A DNA stretch of 64,000 nucleotides from Oscillospiraceae bacterium (GTDB taxonomy: Bacteria > Bacillota > Clostridia > Oscillospirales > Oscillospiraceae): positions 1 to 64,000 of the forward strand of contig JAGAQA010000009.1 in assembly GCA_017622995.1 (NCBI GenBank). Reading direction: 5' to 3'. A model generated the notes under the pieces. The model did no database searches, was not told the origin of the DNA, and was given only the letters and a program-made list of their open reading frames with translations. Numbering within the stretch: the first letter of the stretch is position 1; every line of letters starts with the position of its first letter. Shown here piece by piece: positions 7,672-14,906 of this stretch. Both the position numbers and the translations under genes were made by a program.

Positions 7672-8877
7672 TTATACCATGCGCTTGTCGATCTTTCTGC
7701 CGACAACGATGGTCATTTCTTCTTCATCCTTATCCTCAAACCAGCAGGACCATTCCGGCGAAACCAGAGTTTTGACCATGTTGTGCCACAGCGTCTCATA
7801 GCCCAGAATCAGCTCGTCGATGGGCGCCATCTCAAAACGACCGGTGAAGGTTTCCACATTTACCTTGATTCGCACTTCGTCCTTGGTGAACGCCTCCAGC
7901 TCGCTGGGCACAAACTGGGTATCCAGAATGTTCTTGATGTATCCGCCCATCAGACGGGGATCGTTCCAGCCGATTTCGTGGGGCACACCCAGCCAGCTGC
8001 GCAGTCCTTCCTTGGCGAAAGGTTCGATAAACTCGTTTTTACCGGCAGTCGCAAAGACGATTTTGAAGATACGCTCAAATTCTTCTTCCGAGTCTGCCAT
8101 TTCGCGGATGGCAATCAACGGGAAGGCAACACACCAGACCCAGCCCTTCTCCATGCTCCAGCGGTAAGCCCATTCCAGGGACTTCTCTTCGCCGAAGGCC
8201 TGAGAGTAACAGCCGTTCCGAATGAACTGACCGTCCCGTACTGTCCGCTCCTCCGGCGTATCGTGGATGGGCATAACGGGGGTGCCCATGTGATCCAGCC
8301 AGCCCTGCTTGGGCAGGTTGAAGGTATCCCGGCGCTCTGCCACCACGCGGCACTTCCGATCACCGCAGCCTCTGGCTTCGCACATATTCAGCGAAACCTC
8401 GTTTTCACCGGGCACGGCGGATTCAATGTCAAAGTTCGCGGTGAACATGGCGGTGGTCATGTTACACAGCTCCGCACCGACGATGTCCCAAGGGCAGGCA
8501 TCCAGCTCTTTTTCCACCCGATCCCGGGTGAACTGAATTACACGTCCTGCCATGTTCTGGTATTCATCGCCGGAGTCGCCCACGATACCGCCCAGCCAGG
8601 CGCACCGGTCGCAGAACTCCGGGATATTCCACTCGCCGTAAAACGCGGCCTTGTAGTCGTCGCTGCAGGCAGACATGTTGAACATATAAGATGTTTCGCA
8701 AATTGCCTCAGTCCGCTTGTTAAAGTCGGGTTCCAGAATTCGCATGACCTGGAAGATATTTGCGGTGAAAGCAGCAATGTGCCGAAGCGCATAGCTGTAG
8801 GCTTCCCGTTCCGGGATCAGCTTTCCCCATACAGTGGTGACGCATTTTGTTTGATTGAGTTTGTCGTTCAGCGGCAT
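7672..8877 (-). CDS. uncharacterised protein with V4R/XylR_N-like Cys motif
   Basis: 401 aa, soluble, first gene of the operon. Around residues 180-200 the pattern NMCEARGCGDRKCRVVAE resembles the CxxxGxxxC motif of V4R/XylR_N small-molecule (often aromatic) binding domains. About 20 further residues in the protein are Trp or Cys, including CPWDIVGAELC and WVWCVAFPL. No DNA-binding domain, signal peptide or membrane segment is evident. It could be a substrate-binding partner of the GcvT-like protein or an enzyme of an unnamed family (I also considered the ATC hydrolase family). It is divergent from the PucR regulator at 9131. Function unknown. Confidence 0.6.
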   Translation of the reverse strand: MPLNDKLNQTKCVTTVWGKLIPEREAYSYALRHIAAFTANIFQVMRILEPDFNKRTEAICETSYMFNMSACSDDYKAAFYGEWNIPEFCDRCAWLGGIVGDSGDEYQNMAGRVIQFTRDRVEKELDACPWDIVGAELCNMTTAMFTANFDIESAVPGENEVSLNMCEARGCGDRKCRVVAERRDTFNLPKQGWLDHMGTPVMPIHDTPEERTVRDGQFIRNGCYSQAFGEEKSLEWAYRWSMEKGWVWCVAFPLIAIREMADSEEEFERIFKIVFATAGKNEFIEPFAKEGLRSWLGVPHEIGWNDPRLMGGYIKNILDTQFVPSELEAFTKDEVRIKVNVETFTGRFEMAPIDELILGYETLWHNMVKTLVSPEWSCWFEDKDEEEMTIVVGRKIDKRMV

Positions 8878-8952
8878 AGTTTAACCTCCCTTAGCCGGCA
8901 GCCGGGCCGGACTTCATATCCAAACTCATTGTAACGGGGCGGATGTTGCTTG

Positions 8953-8990
8953 GACAGACAGCAATCTGTCGGTTTTTCTGAGAAAAAACC
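8953..8990. promoter_or_regulatory. twin inverted repeats between operon and PucR gene
   Basis: Two adjacent dyads lie in the divergent intergenic region: GACAGA/TCTGTC (8953-8970) and GGTTTTT/AAAAAACC (8971-8990). They are candidate operators for the regulator encoded at 9131, or part of the operon leader. No experimental support. Confidence 0.4.
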
Positions 8991-9057
8991 ATACATTTTG
9001 TTGGGTGGTAAAAGAAAGGGAAGATAGTAATTTTCTGAGGAAAAGTATTGAATACTG

Positions 9058-9066
9058 TGTTATAAT
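9058..9066 (+). promoter_or_regulatory. extended -10 promoter of the PucR gene
   Basis: TG-T-TATAAT at 9058-9066 is an extended -10 element without a good -35, about 65 bases before the ATG at 9131. A weak -35 fits promoters that need an activator. Confidence 0.45.
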
Positions 9067-9130
9067 AAAAAATATTGAGAGGAACTGCGAAAGATATCTA
9101 TTTTCCATCCGACAAAACAGGGGTGTGTGT

Positions 9131-10681
9131 ATGAAGCTGAGTGCCAATCTGATTTTTGACAATCTCCCGGCGGAATTGGATGTCGTTTACCATGGTCAGA
9201 GGGAATCCACCCTGCATCTTCTCCGTCCGGAATTCCTTGAAAAGGGACAGGAGCGTTTTCGTGCGGATCACGTTTATTTGGTGAAGGCACAGGATCTGCC
9301 GTTGCGTCCCCGGATTGAACCGGGCGCGCTGATTCTTCTGCTGGGTGACAGCGTGTACCTGCCCCGCTATGAGGGAAAGTGCAATGTGATTCAGCTCCGG
9401 GGGGATGTCCGAAGCAGCCATGCGTTTAATCTTGTGAGCCGTATCTATAACCGCTTTGACCGATGGGAAGAATCCCTGCGGAAGATACTTGACACCACCG
9501 CTAGTCTGAGTGAAATGATTCAGTGCAGCCGGGAGATATTCGACAATCCCATTGTGGTGCTCAATTCCAATTTTCACTATCTGGCGCATACGGATTTCAG
9601 CTTTGTGGAATTGGGAAAGATGGACAGAATCAGCTGGGGCAGCAGGGAAAGCACAGGCCTTCCGCTGGAGTCCCTGAACGAATTTATGGAGCTGCATGAG
9701 ATGTCCACCAATGTCAGAGAACCGCTGCTCCTGAACCTTCCTGGCAGCACAACATTGAACGTGAATCTTTTTGAGAATGGGGAATATTCCGGCTGCCTGT
9801 CCGTGGATTATCGGAACAGAAAGTACCGGGAAAGTGATAAGCAGCTGGCAATTTATCTTGCGGAAATGATTCAGCTTGCGCTTCGCCGCTACTCCTCGGT
9901 GTCCGGGAGTGACCAGAGCAGACTGCGGCAGGCACTGATGGACATCGTAGATGGCGTTCAGGTAACCCTGAATCAGCGCAGAACCATCGATACGTCCTAT
10001 CTGGAGCAGGAGCATATCTGCGTAAAGATCAAGTTCCGAAGTCCTCTGGTTCAGCTTCCGGTCAAGTACCTTTGCAATGCCATAGAGGATGAATTTCGCA
10101 GAAGCGTCGCGTTTGAATACGACGAGGCACTGATTTGCTTTATCGAAATATCCAGGCAGCAGGCTGAGGAGGAAAGCTATCTAACACTCCTTCAAAAGCA
10201 TCTGACGCCGTTGCTGCGGGCTTTTGACAGCAGCGTAGGAATCAGCGACCCGTTCCATGACATCTATCAGGCCAGACCCTATTATTATCAGGCCTGCGCC
10301 GCAGTGGAAAATGGCCAGTTGTTTGATTCTGAGAAGATGTTCTACCCATTCCAGGACTACGCGCTCCGGGAGCTTTTGATCAATGCCATCGGGAATCTAC
10401 CGATGGAAATGTATTACACACAGGGGTTGCAGAACCTTATGCGCCATGATCTGGATTCTCAGGTCAGCTATATGGAAACGCTGCGCACTTTTCTGGACTG
10501 CAACATGAGCGTAACGAAAACCACGGCAAAGCTGTATCTGAACCGAAGCACACTGATCGAACGCCTTGCGCGGATCAAGCGAGAGCTGAACTGTGATCTG
10601 GAGGACCCGGAACAGCGGCTCCTGCTTCAGATCCTTCTGAAGGCTCAGCAAATTCACGGAGAAATTGGACACAAAGTATAA
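9131..10681 (+). CDS. PucR-type transcriptional regulator
   Basis: 516 aa. The C-terminus (about 450-516: LRTFLDCNMSVTKTTAKLYL, NRSTLIERLARIKRELNCDL) is the HTH_30 domain typical of PucR/CdaR regulators. The middle has GAF-like and GGDEF-derived features, and the N-terminus is an unrecognised sensor region. PucR proteins usually activate catabolic genes in response to their substrate. The start is the ATG at 9131 preceded by AGGGG; the frame is open further upstream, but no better start exists. Divergent from the demethylase/SDR operon, so that operon is its likely target. It is read against a bidirectional terminator at 10683. Confidence 0.85.
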   Translation: MKLSANLIFDNLPAELDVVYHGQRESTLHLLRPEFLEKGQERFRADHVYLVKAQDLPLRPRIEPGALILLLGDSVYLPRYEGKCNVIQLRGDVRSSHAFNLVSRIYNRFDRWEESLRKILDTTASLSEMIQCSREIFDNPIVVLNSNFHYLAHTDFSFVELGKMDRISWGSRESTGLPLESLNEFMELHEMSTNVREPLLLNLPGSTTLNVNLFENGEYSGCLSVDYRNRKYRESDKQLAIYLAEMIQLALRRYSSVSGSDQSRLRQALMDIVDGVQVTLNQRRTIDTSYLEQEHICVKIKFRSPLVQLPVKYLCNAIEDEFRRSVAFEYDEALICFIEISRQQAEEESYLTLLQKHLTPLLRAFDSSVGISDPFHDIYQARPYYYQACAAVENGQLFDSEKMFYPFQDYALRELLINAIGNLPMEMYYTQGLQNLMRHDLDSQVSYMETLRTFLDCNMSVTKTTAKLYLNRSTLIERLARIKRELNCDLEDPEQRLLLQILLKAQQIHGEIGHKV

Positions 10682-10682
10682 C

Positions 10683-10720
10683 AAAACACCGCTGCTTTTT
10701 CATGGAAGCAGCGGTGTTTT
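10683..10720. terminator. bidirectional terminator between convergent genes
   Basis: AAAACACCGCTGCTT and AAGCAGCGGTGTTTT form a 15-bp stem with A and T runs on both sides, serving the pucR-type gene (+) and the small gene at 10727 (-). Confidence 0.85.
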
Positions 10721-10726
10721 CCATCA

Positions 10727-10939
10727 TTAGCCGAGTGCCTTCAGCTTTTCATCGATTTCTGCCAGCTGTTCTGCGCTCAGACCGGCTTGGGGGAAGGAGC
10801 AGAGCTTGCGGAAGGTCAGTGCGCCCACCAGCTTCATCTGGGGATCCGTCTTAAAGCCGGGGGAGTACTGCGCGATAATGTCGCTGGCGGCCTCGCTCTT
10901 TCTTAAGTCCTTCACCTTGGTATCAATTGAAAATGCCAT
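10727..10939 (-). CDS. small DUF1858-like stand-alone domain protein
   Basis: 70 aa: MAFSIDTKVKDLRKSEAASD, then IIAQYSPGFKTDPQMKLV and a Leu/Glu-rich C-terminal helix. The length and helix pattern resemble the DUF1858-like domain that occurs alone or at one end of some flavin-dependent reductases and hydrolases (recognition from memory, weak). AGAGGAGG lies 8 bases before the ATG at 10939, deciding this start over an upstream one. It is inside the tRNA-Val island and convergent with the PucR gene. No catalytic residues are evident; it may be a partner of one of the island enzymes. Confidence 0.6.
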   Translation of the reverse strand: MAFSIDTKVKDLRKSEAASDIIAQYSPGFKTDPQMKLVGALTFRKLCSFPQAGLSAEQLAEIDEKLKALG

Positions 10940-11268
10940 GATCCGTTTCCTCCTCTGAAATGTTTGGTTCCGATCGGTTTTCTGATCGACAACCATATTT
11001 TAGCGGAAAAGCACACTCCCTGATAGCCAACAAAGTGTCTGGTTAATTGGTGGATTTCCATACAAATTGCCGTGCGGAAAAGGCAGGAGTTGTGGAACTT
11101 GTTGTGCTCAGCGGAGGGGAACGGATTGCACTTGACCTCCATATATACGATGCCCTGGCTCACACAAAGGAGCCGGGGCATATTTCTCAAATCAGCATAT
11201 CCTTCGTGACTTTTGCTGCTGGGCAATCGCGGCACAATTCTCTTAATCATATCCATCCGTATGAATTC

Positions 11269-11318
11269 AAAATCTCCAGAACTTCATCTCCTACTCGGAT
11301 GAAGCTCTGGGGATTTTT
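11269..11318. terminator. long hairpin with T-run
   Basis: AAAATCTCCAGAACTTCATC pairs almost fully with GATGAAGCTCTGGGGATTTTT around a 9-base loop. It is terminator-like on the + strand and nearly so on the minus strand. Confidence 0.55.
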
Positions 11319-11794
11319 GCGTTTTGGAATGGATGCCCACAAACCATTTTCCCATTGTGGGCATTCCTTTCAAAACGAACTGGGATTCCAAAGGGATGGC
11401 AATTCCTTTGGCTCTGGGTTTCCAATAGGGGCGAGAGCGCCCTGTTGGCTTATGGATCCAAAGGGGACAGCGGTCTCGCCTGCCGGCTCGGTCGGTGCTT
11501 CAAAGTGTCACAGACACTTTGAGGTCGCCACTGGCGACCCGCACCCCTTGGCAGTGGTTTCCAAAGGCGGCGGCGCTGCCTTGGCGGGAGGCATCCAATG
11601 GAGGGCAGCGCCCTTAAGTGGCAGGAAGAATCCAATGAAACCGGCGGTTTCGTGGCACACGACTTTGCTGTCGGGGTCCCCACAAAGCCTGCTTTGTGGG
11701 GTGATCGCTAAGTCTAGTGTGTTATACCTTTGGCGACCGTGGGTGGCGGAAAGGGGTTGTTCGGGGCAGTAACGAACGCTTTCAGCCGGCCACA

Positions 11795-11931
11795 GAACAG
11801 GCGGGTTCTGCGTCCTCCCGGACGAGAAGCCCAGGAGTTTGCGCAAGCAGAATCCGCCTGTTCGGGTGTAGGTGGTGCTGTGAAATGGAGAGGAGAAGCG
11901 CAGCGGAGCCTCGCAATGGAGCGGCACCACC
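11795..11931 (+). ncRNA. candidate structured element with two long stems
   Basis: GAACAGGCGGGTTCTGC (11795-11811) pairs along 17 positions, one of them G-U, with GCAGAATCCGCCTGTTC (11847-11863). Next to it GGTGGTGC (11871-11878) pairs with GCACCACC (11924-11931). Both enclose further short hairpins. The density of pairing in a stretch without genes suggests a structured RNA or a mobile palindromic repeat. No known RNA family was recognised and transcription is not shown. Confidence 0.35.
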
Positions 11932-12084
11932 GGGGGAGCAAAAGGGATATCAAACCCGCCGCAGCGTCGCTACTCCTCAAATGAAATCACCGTTTCTTTC
12001 GGCAGCTTCTCATTCTGACAATTCAGAAGATAGGAGATACTCTACTTGCGTGGAGTTTTGTCTCACACCTTAATGATACGCCAA

Positions 12085-12111
12085 CGCCCGGCTCTTTTCA
12101 AGAGCCGGGCG
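12085..12111. terminator. GC-rich hairpin
   Basis: CGCCCGGCTCTT and AAGAGCCGGGCG form a perfect 12-bp stem with a 3-base loop. No U-run follows, so it may be a repeat or protein site rather than a true terminator. Confidence 0.45.
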
Positions 12112-12120
12112 CTGTATTCT

Positions 12121-12155
12121 GGGGGCTGCCTCACTGCGTTAGTGAGACAGCCCCC
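12121..12155. repeat. inverted repeat abutting the right 60-bp copy
   Basis: GGGGGCTG-C-CTCACT and AGTGAG-A-CAGCCCCC form a long stem ending at the first bases of the right att-like repeat. A different hairpin (GACAGTCC/GGACTGTC, 3574-3592) holds the matching position at the left copy, so both ends carry a stem-loop there but with unrelated sequence. Confidence 0.55.
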
Positions 12156-12213
12156 ATTCGGCGGCTGGACGCCGAATGCTCCATAATGCAATCGAGTCCT
12201 ATATCGTCCACCA
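12154..12213 (+). repeat. 60-bp direct repeat, right copy (att-like)
   Basis: Identical to 3595-3654, ending in the 22-base tRNA-Val 3' end with CCA. It marks the right limit of the island. Beyond it the sequence has no relation to that following the left copy. Confidence 0.85.
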
Positions 12214-12279
12214 GAAATCTACAGTTGTCCTTAAACAGGATGACGGGTCTATTTTGCCATATGAGCGAAACAATATTCA

Positions 12280-12345
12280 TGAAATAAAACAAATATACCT
12301 TCGGGAGCAATCTGCTGCTCGCCCCGGAGGTATATTTTTTATTTC
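12280..12345. terminator. bidirectional terminator outside the island
   Basis: TGAAATAAAA...AAATATACCT pairs with AGGTATATTTTTTATTTCA, enclosing CGGGAGC/GCCCCG. T-runs are present on both strands. The stretch 12346-12605 after it holds no gene that I can support. Confidence 0.65.
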
Positions 12346-12605
12346 AGTGGATCGTTGATCACATGGGCAATGCCGCTTTGAAAGCTCCTCCATGATCCTA
12401 AACTCCATCTATCCTTCCCTAGTAGCAGTAGCCTATAAAATGGCTTCTAATACCTTCTTAGAGGAAGTATTTCAGGAATTCGTATTTTCATCATATGCCT
12501 CATCTCTTATCATTCTTTCCGAATACAACTGCCCTTTGGGAAAAGCAGGCTGTTTTCGCATAGCCGGAGCCGTTGGCGCATAGAATGGTTCCGGAGGCGA
12601 TGGCG

Positions 12606-13043
12606 ATGGAATACAGCAAGTGGCATCATGGGGAAATGCCCATGTCGGATCTGGGACCGGATCCCGCGGTGGTGAACATCGACCGGGGGACCCGGTGCAA
12701 CAGCGCCTTCCGCAGAGCGCTCTGGACCGGGGAGCATTTGCAGCTGACGCTGATGTGCATTCCGGTAGGCGGTGAGATCGGGCTGGAACGGCACGAGGAT
12801 ACGGACCAGTTCCTGCGGATTGAAAGCGGCTGCGCTCTGGTGAAGATGGGCTGCGCCCCCAATGAGCTGACAAAGCAGCAGCGTGCGGACGGGAGCTTTG
12901 CAATCCTGGTTCCGGCGGGAACCTGGCACAACATTCTCAATGTGGGGAGTGTCCCTCTGAAGCTCTATTCCGTTTACGCGCCGCCCAAGCATCCTGTCGG
13001 TACGGTGGACCTGACCAAACGGGATGCGGAAAAGAGAGAATGA
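12606..13043 (+). CDS. cupin-domain protein
   Basis: 145 aa, single-domain cupin. Motif 1 is GGEIGLERHEDTDQFLRIESG and motif 2 VPAGTWHNILNVG, giving His/Glu/His metal ligands on a small beta-barrel; the protein is cytoplasmic. The start is the ATG at 12606, with GGAGG 8 bases upstream; the ATG at 12600 is too close and earlier TTG/ATG codons lack a site. Cupins of this length are often annotated as mannose-6-phosphate isomerase-like, but the substrate is unknown. It is read toward the minus-strand PAS gene with a shared terminator between them. Confidence 0.85.
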   Translation: MEYSKWHHGEMPMSDLGPDPAVVNIDRGTRCNSAFRRALWTGEHLQLTLMCIPVGGEIGLERHEDTDQFLRIESGCALVKMGCAPNELTKQQRADGSFAILVPAGTWHNILNVGSVPLKLYSVYAPPKHPVGTVDLTKRDAEKRE

Positions 13044-13046
13044 CAG

Positions 13047-13080
13047 AACGTGGCTGTCCTTCGCGGGACAGCCACGTTTT
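13047..13080. terminator. bidirectional terminator
   Basis: AACGTGGCTGTCC pairs with GGACAGCCACGTT, with T/A runs on both sides, between the cupin (+) and PAS (-) genes. Confidence 0.85.
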
Positions 13081-13082
13081 GG

Positions 13083-13466
13083 TTACTGGTCTTTTTTCAG
13101 GGTATAGGGCGCGCAGGTTTCCGGCGTCCAGGAAGCGTGCTTCTCATAATAGCCGATGAGGCTCCCGGTTCCGTCACGCAGGGCGACCATGTAGACATCC
13201 TTGCATTCCCTGTCATTGCGGAAGGTAAATACCCGGTTGTTGCGGGGATCCGCCTCAAACCAGTGAAGGATTTCCGTAATGGCAGCCCGGGATGCTTCGT
13301 TGTGGCAGTCCAGAAGGCTTTTGCCCACCAGACTGTACCCGCCCCGCTTGGCATACCGCCGGGCAGCTTCCGGGTTCATGTAGACGATGGTGTGGTTCCG
13401 GTCGCACAGCACAATAGGGGCCGTGTCCAGTTCCAGCACACTTTGAAAATAGGGGGTCAGATCCAT
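13083..13466 (-). CDS. stand-alone PAS-domain protein
   Basis: 127 aa consisting almost entirely of one PAS fold: LELDTAPIVLCDRNHTIVYM, then NPEAARRYAKRGGYSLVGKS with LLDCHN, and a final beta-sheet ending DGTGSLIGYYE. No output domain such as a kinase or GGDEF is attached. It probably binds a small molecule or partner protein in the cytoplasm. It is the last gene of a minus-strand set alr-capA-capA-PAS, 10 bases after the CapA stop, so it may sense something linked to envelope synthesis, but this is only context. Confidence 0.8.
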   Translation of the reverse strand: MDLTPYFQSVLELDTAPIVLCDRNHTIVYMNPEAARRYAKRGGYSLVGKSLLDCHNEASRAAITEILHWFEADPRNNRVFTFRNDRECKDVYMVALRDGTGSLIGYYEKHASWTPETCAPYTLKKDQ

Positions 13467-13476
13467 AGCGTTCTCC

Positions 13477-14895
13477 TTACGCGGCGGCGTTTTGCGCCTG
13501 GGCCAGGTAGAATTCCTCCCGCTCCTGCTTCTGCTGGTCCAGGTAATCCTGAACCTTCACAAGACCGTCCTGGACCAGGGCCATTGTCCGGTCGTAGGAA
13601 CGCTGGGCGGCGTTGAATTCATTTTCGGTCATGTTGTAGGTTTCCTTCCACTGATCCCGGGTGCTGTCGTTGAGGGCAACGATGTTATATTGCCGGGAGC
13701 CGTTGTTGGTGTTCAGGTTCACCCAGGTGGGGACCACCTCCACACGGTCCAGGTATACGGTGCCGTCGGAATACTTGGAGAAGGTGACCTTAAAGAACAC
13801 ACCGTCTTCTGTATGGGGGGTGTTGATGGTGCTGATGTTTCCGGCACGCTGATTGGATACGGCGTTGCCCATGGAGTAGAGAATGGCGGTTTTGTGGTTG
13901 GGGTCTACGGTGCTTTCAATCAGATCCACAGGCTGGACCACATGGGGATGGCCGCCCACGATGACGTCCACGCCCAGGTCGCAGAGCTGCTGGGCCATAT
14001 TGGCCTGATCCTGGTTGGCGGAGAGCTGGTATTCCACACCCCAGTGGATGTAGAGCATGGTTGCCTCCGCTCCGGCATCCTTCATTTCCTGAAGGTAGGT
14101 TTCCACCTCAGAATAGAAGGCAGGCAGGTTGCTGTAGGTGAAGTAGTTGCACAGACCCGGTTCGCTGATGGCGGCGTTTCCGTTGAGCTGGGGGCTGCCG
14201 TTGGAGCCCACACCGGTGGCGTAGGTGTAGCACAAAAGACCGATTTTGATGCCGTTCACATCCTGAATGGTCCATTTCTGCTCGTCCGCGGACAGATAGG
14301 TGCCCAGGGTTTCCAGCCCCGCCTCCCGGACCACCTCCAGTGTGCGCTTGAAGCCCACAAGGGTGGTATCGTAGCTGTGGTTGTTGGCGGTGAGCAGCAT
14401 ATCAAAGCCCGCGTTCTTCAGGGCATCCACAATGGCATCGGGGCAGTTAAAGTTGGGGAAACCGGAATAGTTGTAGCCGTTGTCGGTACCGGCCAGGGTG
14501 GTTTCCAGGTTGGCAACCGCAAGATCCGCGGCGGAAATCTCGTCGGTTACGAAGCGGAAGATGGAATCAAAGTTGTAGCCGTCGGGGCCGGAACCGGACC
14601 CGATTACCGGCATATGCATCAGAACGTCGCCGGTGGAGAGAATGGTGGCGGTGGACACCTCATGCTCCGGCTCCGGCATGGTTGTGGGGGGCTCTGTTTC
14701 CGGCTCTGTGGTGGGAGGCTCCGTGGCTTCCTCCGTGGCAATGGTGGGAGGCTCTGTGGGGGCGGGCGCCTGGGCGGTGGGAATGGAAACGCACAGCCAG
14801 ATGGCGCCGGCATTGAGAATCAGCAGCACAATGATCAGCGCGATCAGCACACCGACAATGGCAGAGCCTTGTTTTTTACGATTGAAAAAGGGCAT
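13477..14895 (-). CDS. CapA-family (PGA_cap) metallophosphatase-like protein
   Basis: 472 aa. One N-terminal membrane segment (about residues 10-32), a Pro/Thr/Glu-rich linker to about residue 75, then the PGA_cap domain outside the cell. Metal-site motifs are TGDVLMH, NLETTLAG, LTANNHSYDT and VGGHPHVVQPVD. CapA/PgsA proteins take part in poly-gamma-glutamate or other capsule handling, though most relatives lack a capBC partner, as here. AAGGAGG lies 6 bases before ATG. It is a tandem paralogue of the next gene upstream (14907), 11 bases apart. The C-terminus is extended by a charged coiled region. Confidence 0.85.
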   Translation of the reverse strand: MPFFNRKKQGSAIVGVLIALIIVLLILNAGAIWLCVSIPTAQAPAPTEPPTIATEEATEPPTTEPETEPPTTMPEPEHEVSTATILSTGDVLMHMPVIGSGSGPDGYNFDSIFRFVTDEISAADLAVANLETTLAGTDNGYNYSGFPNFNCPDAIVDALKNAGFDMLLTANNHSYDTTLVGFKRTLEVVREAGLETLGTYLSADEQKWTIQDVNGIKIGLLCYTYATGVGSNGSPQLNGNAAISEPGLCNYFTYSNLPAFYSEVETYLQEMKDAGAEATMLYIHWGVEYQLSANQDQANMAQQLCDLGVDVIVGGHPHVVQPVDLIESTVDPNHKTAILYSMGNAVSNQRAGNISTINTPHTEDGVFFKVTFSKYSDGTVYLDRVEVVPTWVNLNTNNGSRQYNIVALNDSTRDQWKETYNMTENEFNAAQRSYDRTMALVQDGLVKVQDYLDQQKQEREEFYLAQAQNAAA

Positions 14896-14906
14896 GAATT
14901 TCCTCC

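Larger units (their letters stand above)
10940..12153. other. gene-free, hairpin-rich stretch of the island
   Basis: No convincing coding region in about 1.2 kb; the short open frames have no ribosome binding sites and overlap on both strands. It holds several strong inverted repeats, including AAAGTGTC/GACACTTT near 11502-11521 directly followed by GGTCGCCA/TGGCGACC (11523-11540), and GATGCCCACAAA/TTGTGGGCAT near 11330-11368. The layout resembles the dispersed structured repeats of Oscillospirales genomes. A minus-strand frame at 10912-11256 has protein-like wording but overlaps the 10727 gene, so I did not call it. Confidence 0.5.

Noticed and set aside
7654-8934. A 426-codon frame on the + strand opposite the 401-aa gene
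   Set aside because: Shadow frame without a start site; composition not protein-like.
10912-11256. A 114-codon minus-strand frame upstream of the small 10727 gene
   Set aside because: Overlaps the ribosome site and start of the 10727 gene and lacks its own; it may be a relic but cannot be supported as a gene.
11047-11984. Several overlapping frames of 70-240 codons in the hairpin-rich stretch
   Set aside because: They run on both strands through inverted repeats with no start signals; typical spurious frames of structured noncoding DNA.
3595-12213. The island as a prophage
   Set aside because: No integrase, terminase, capsid or tail genes; only transposon-type debris and metabolic cargo.
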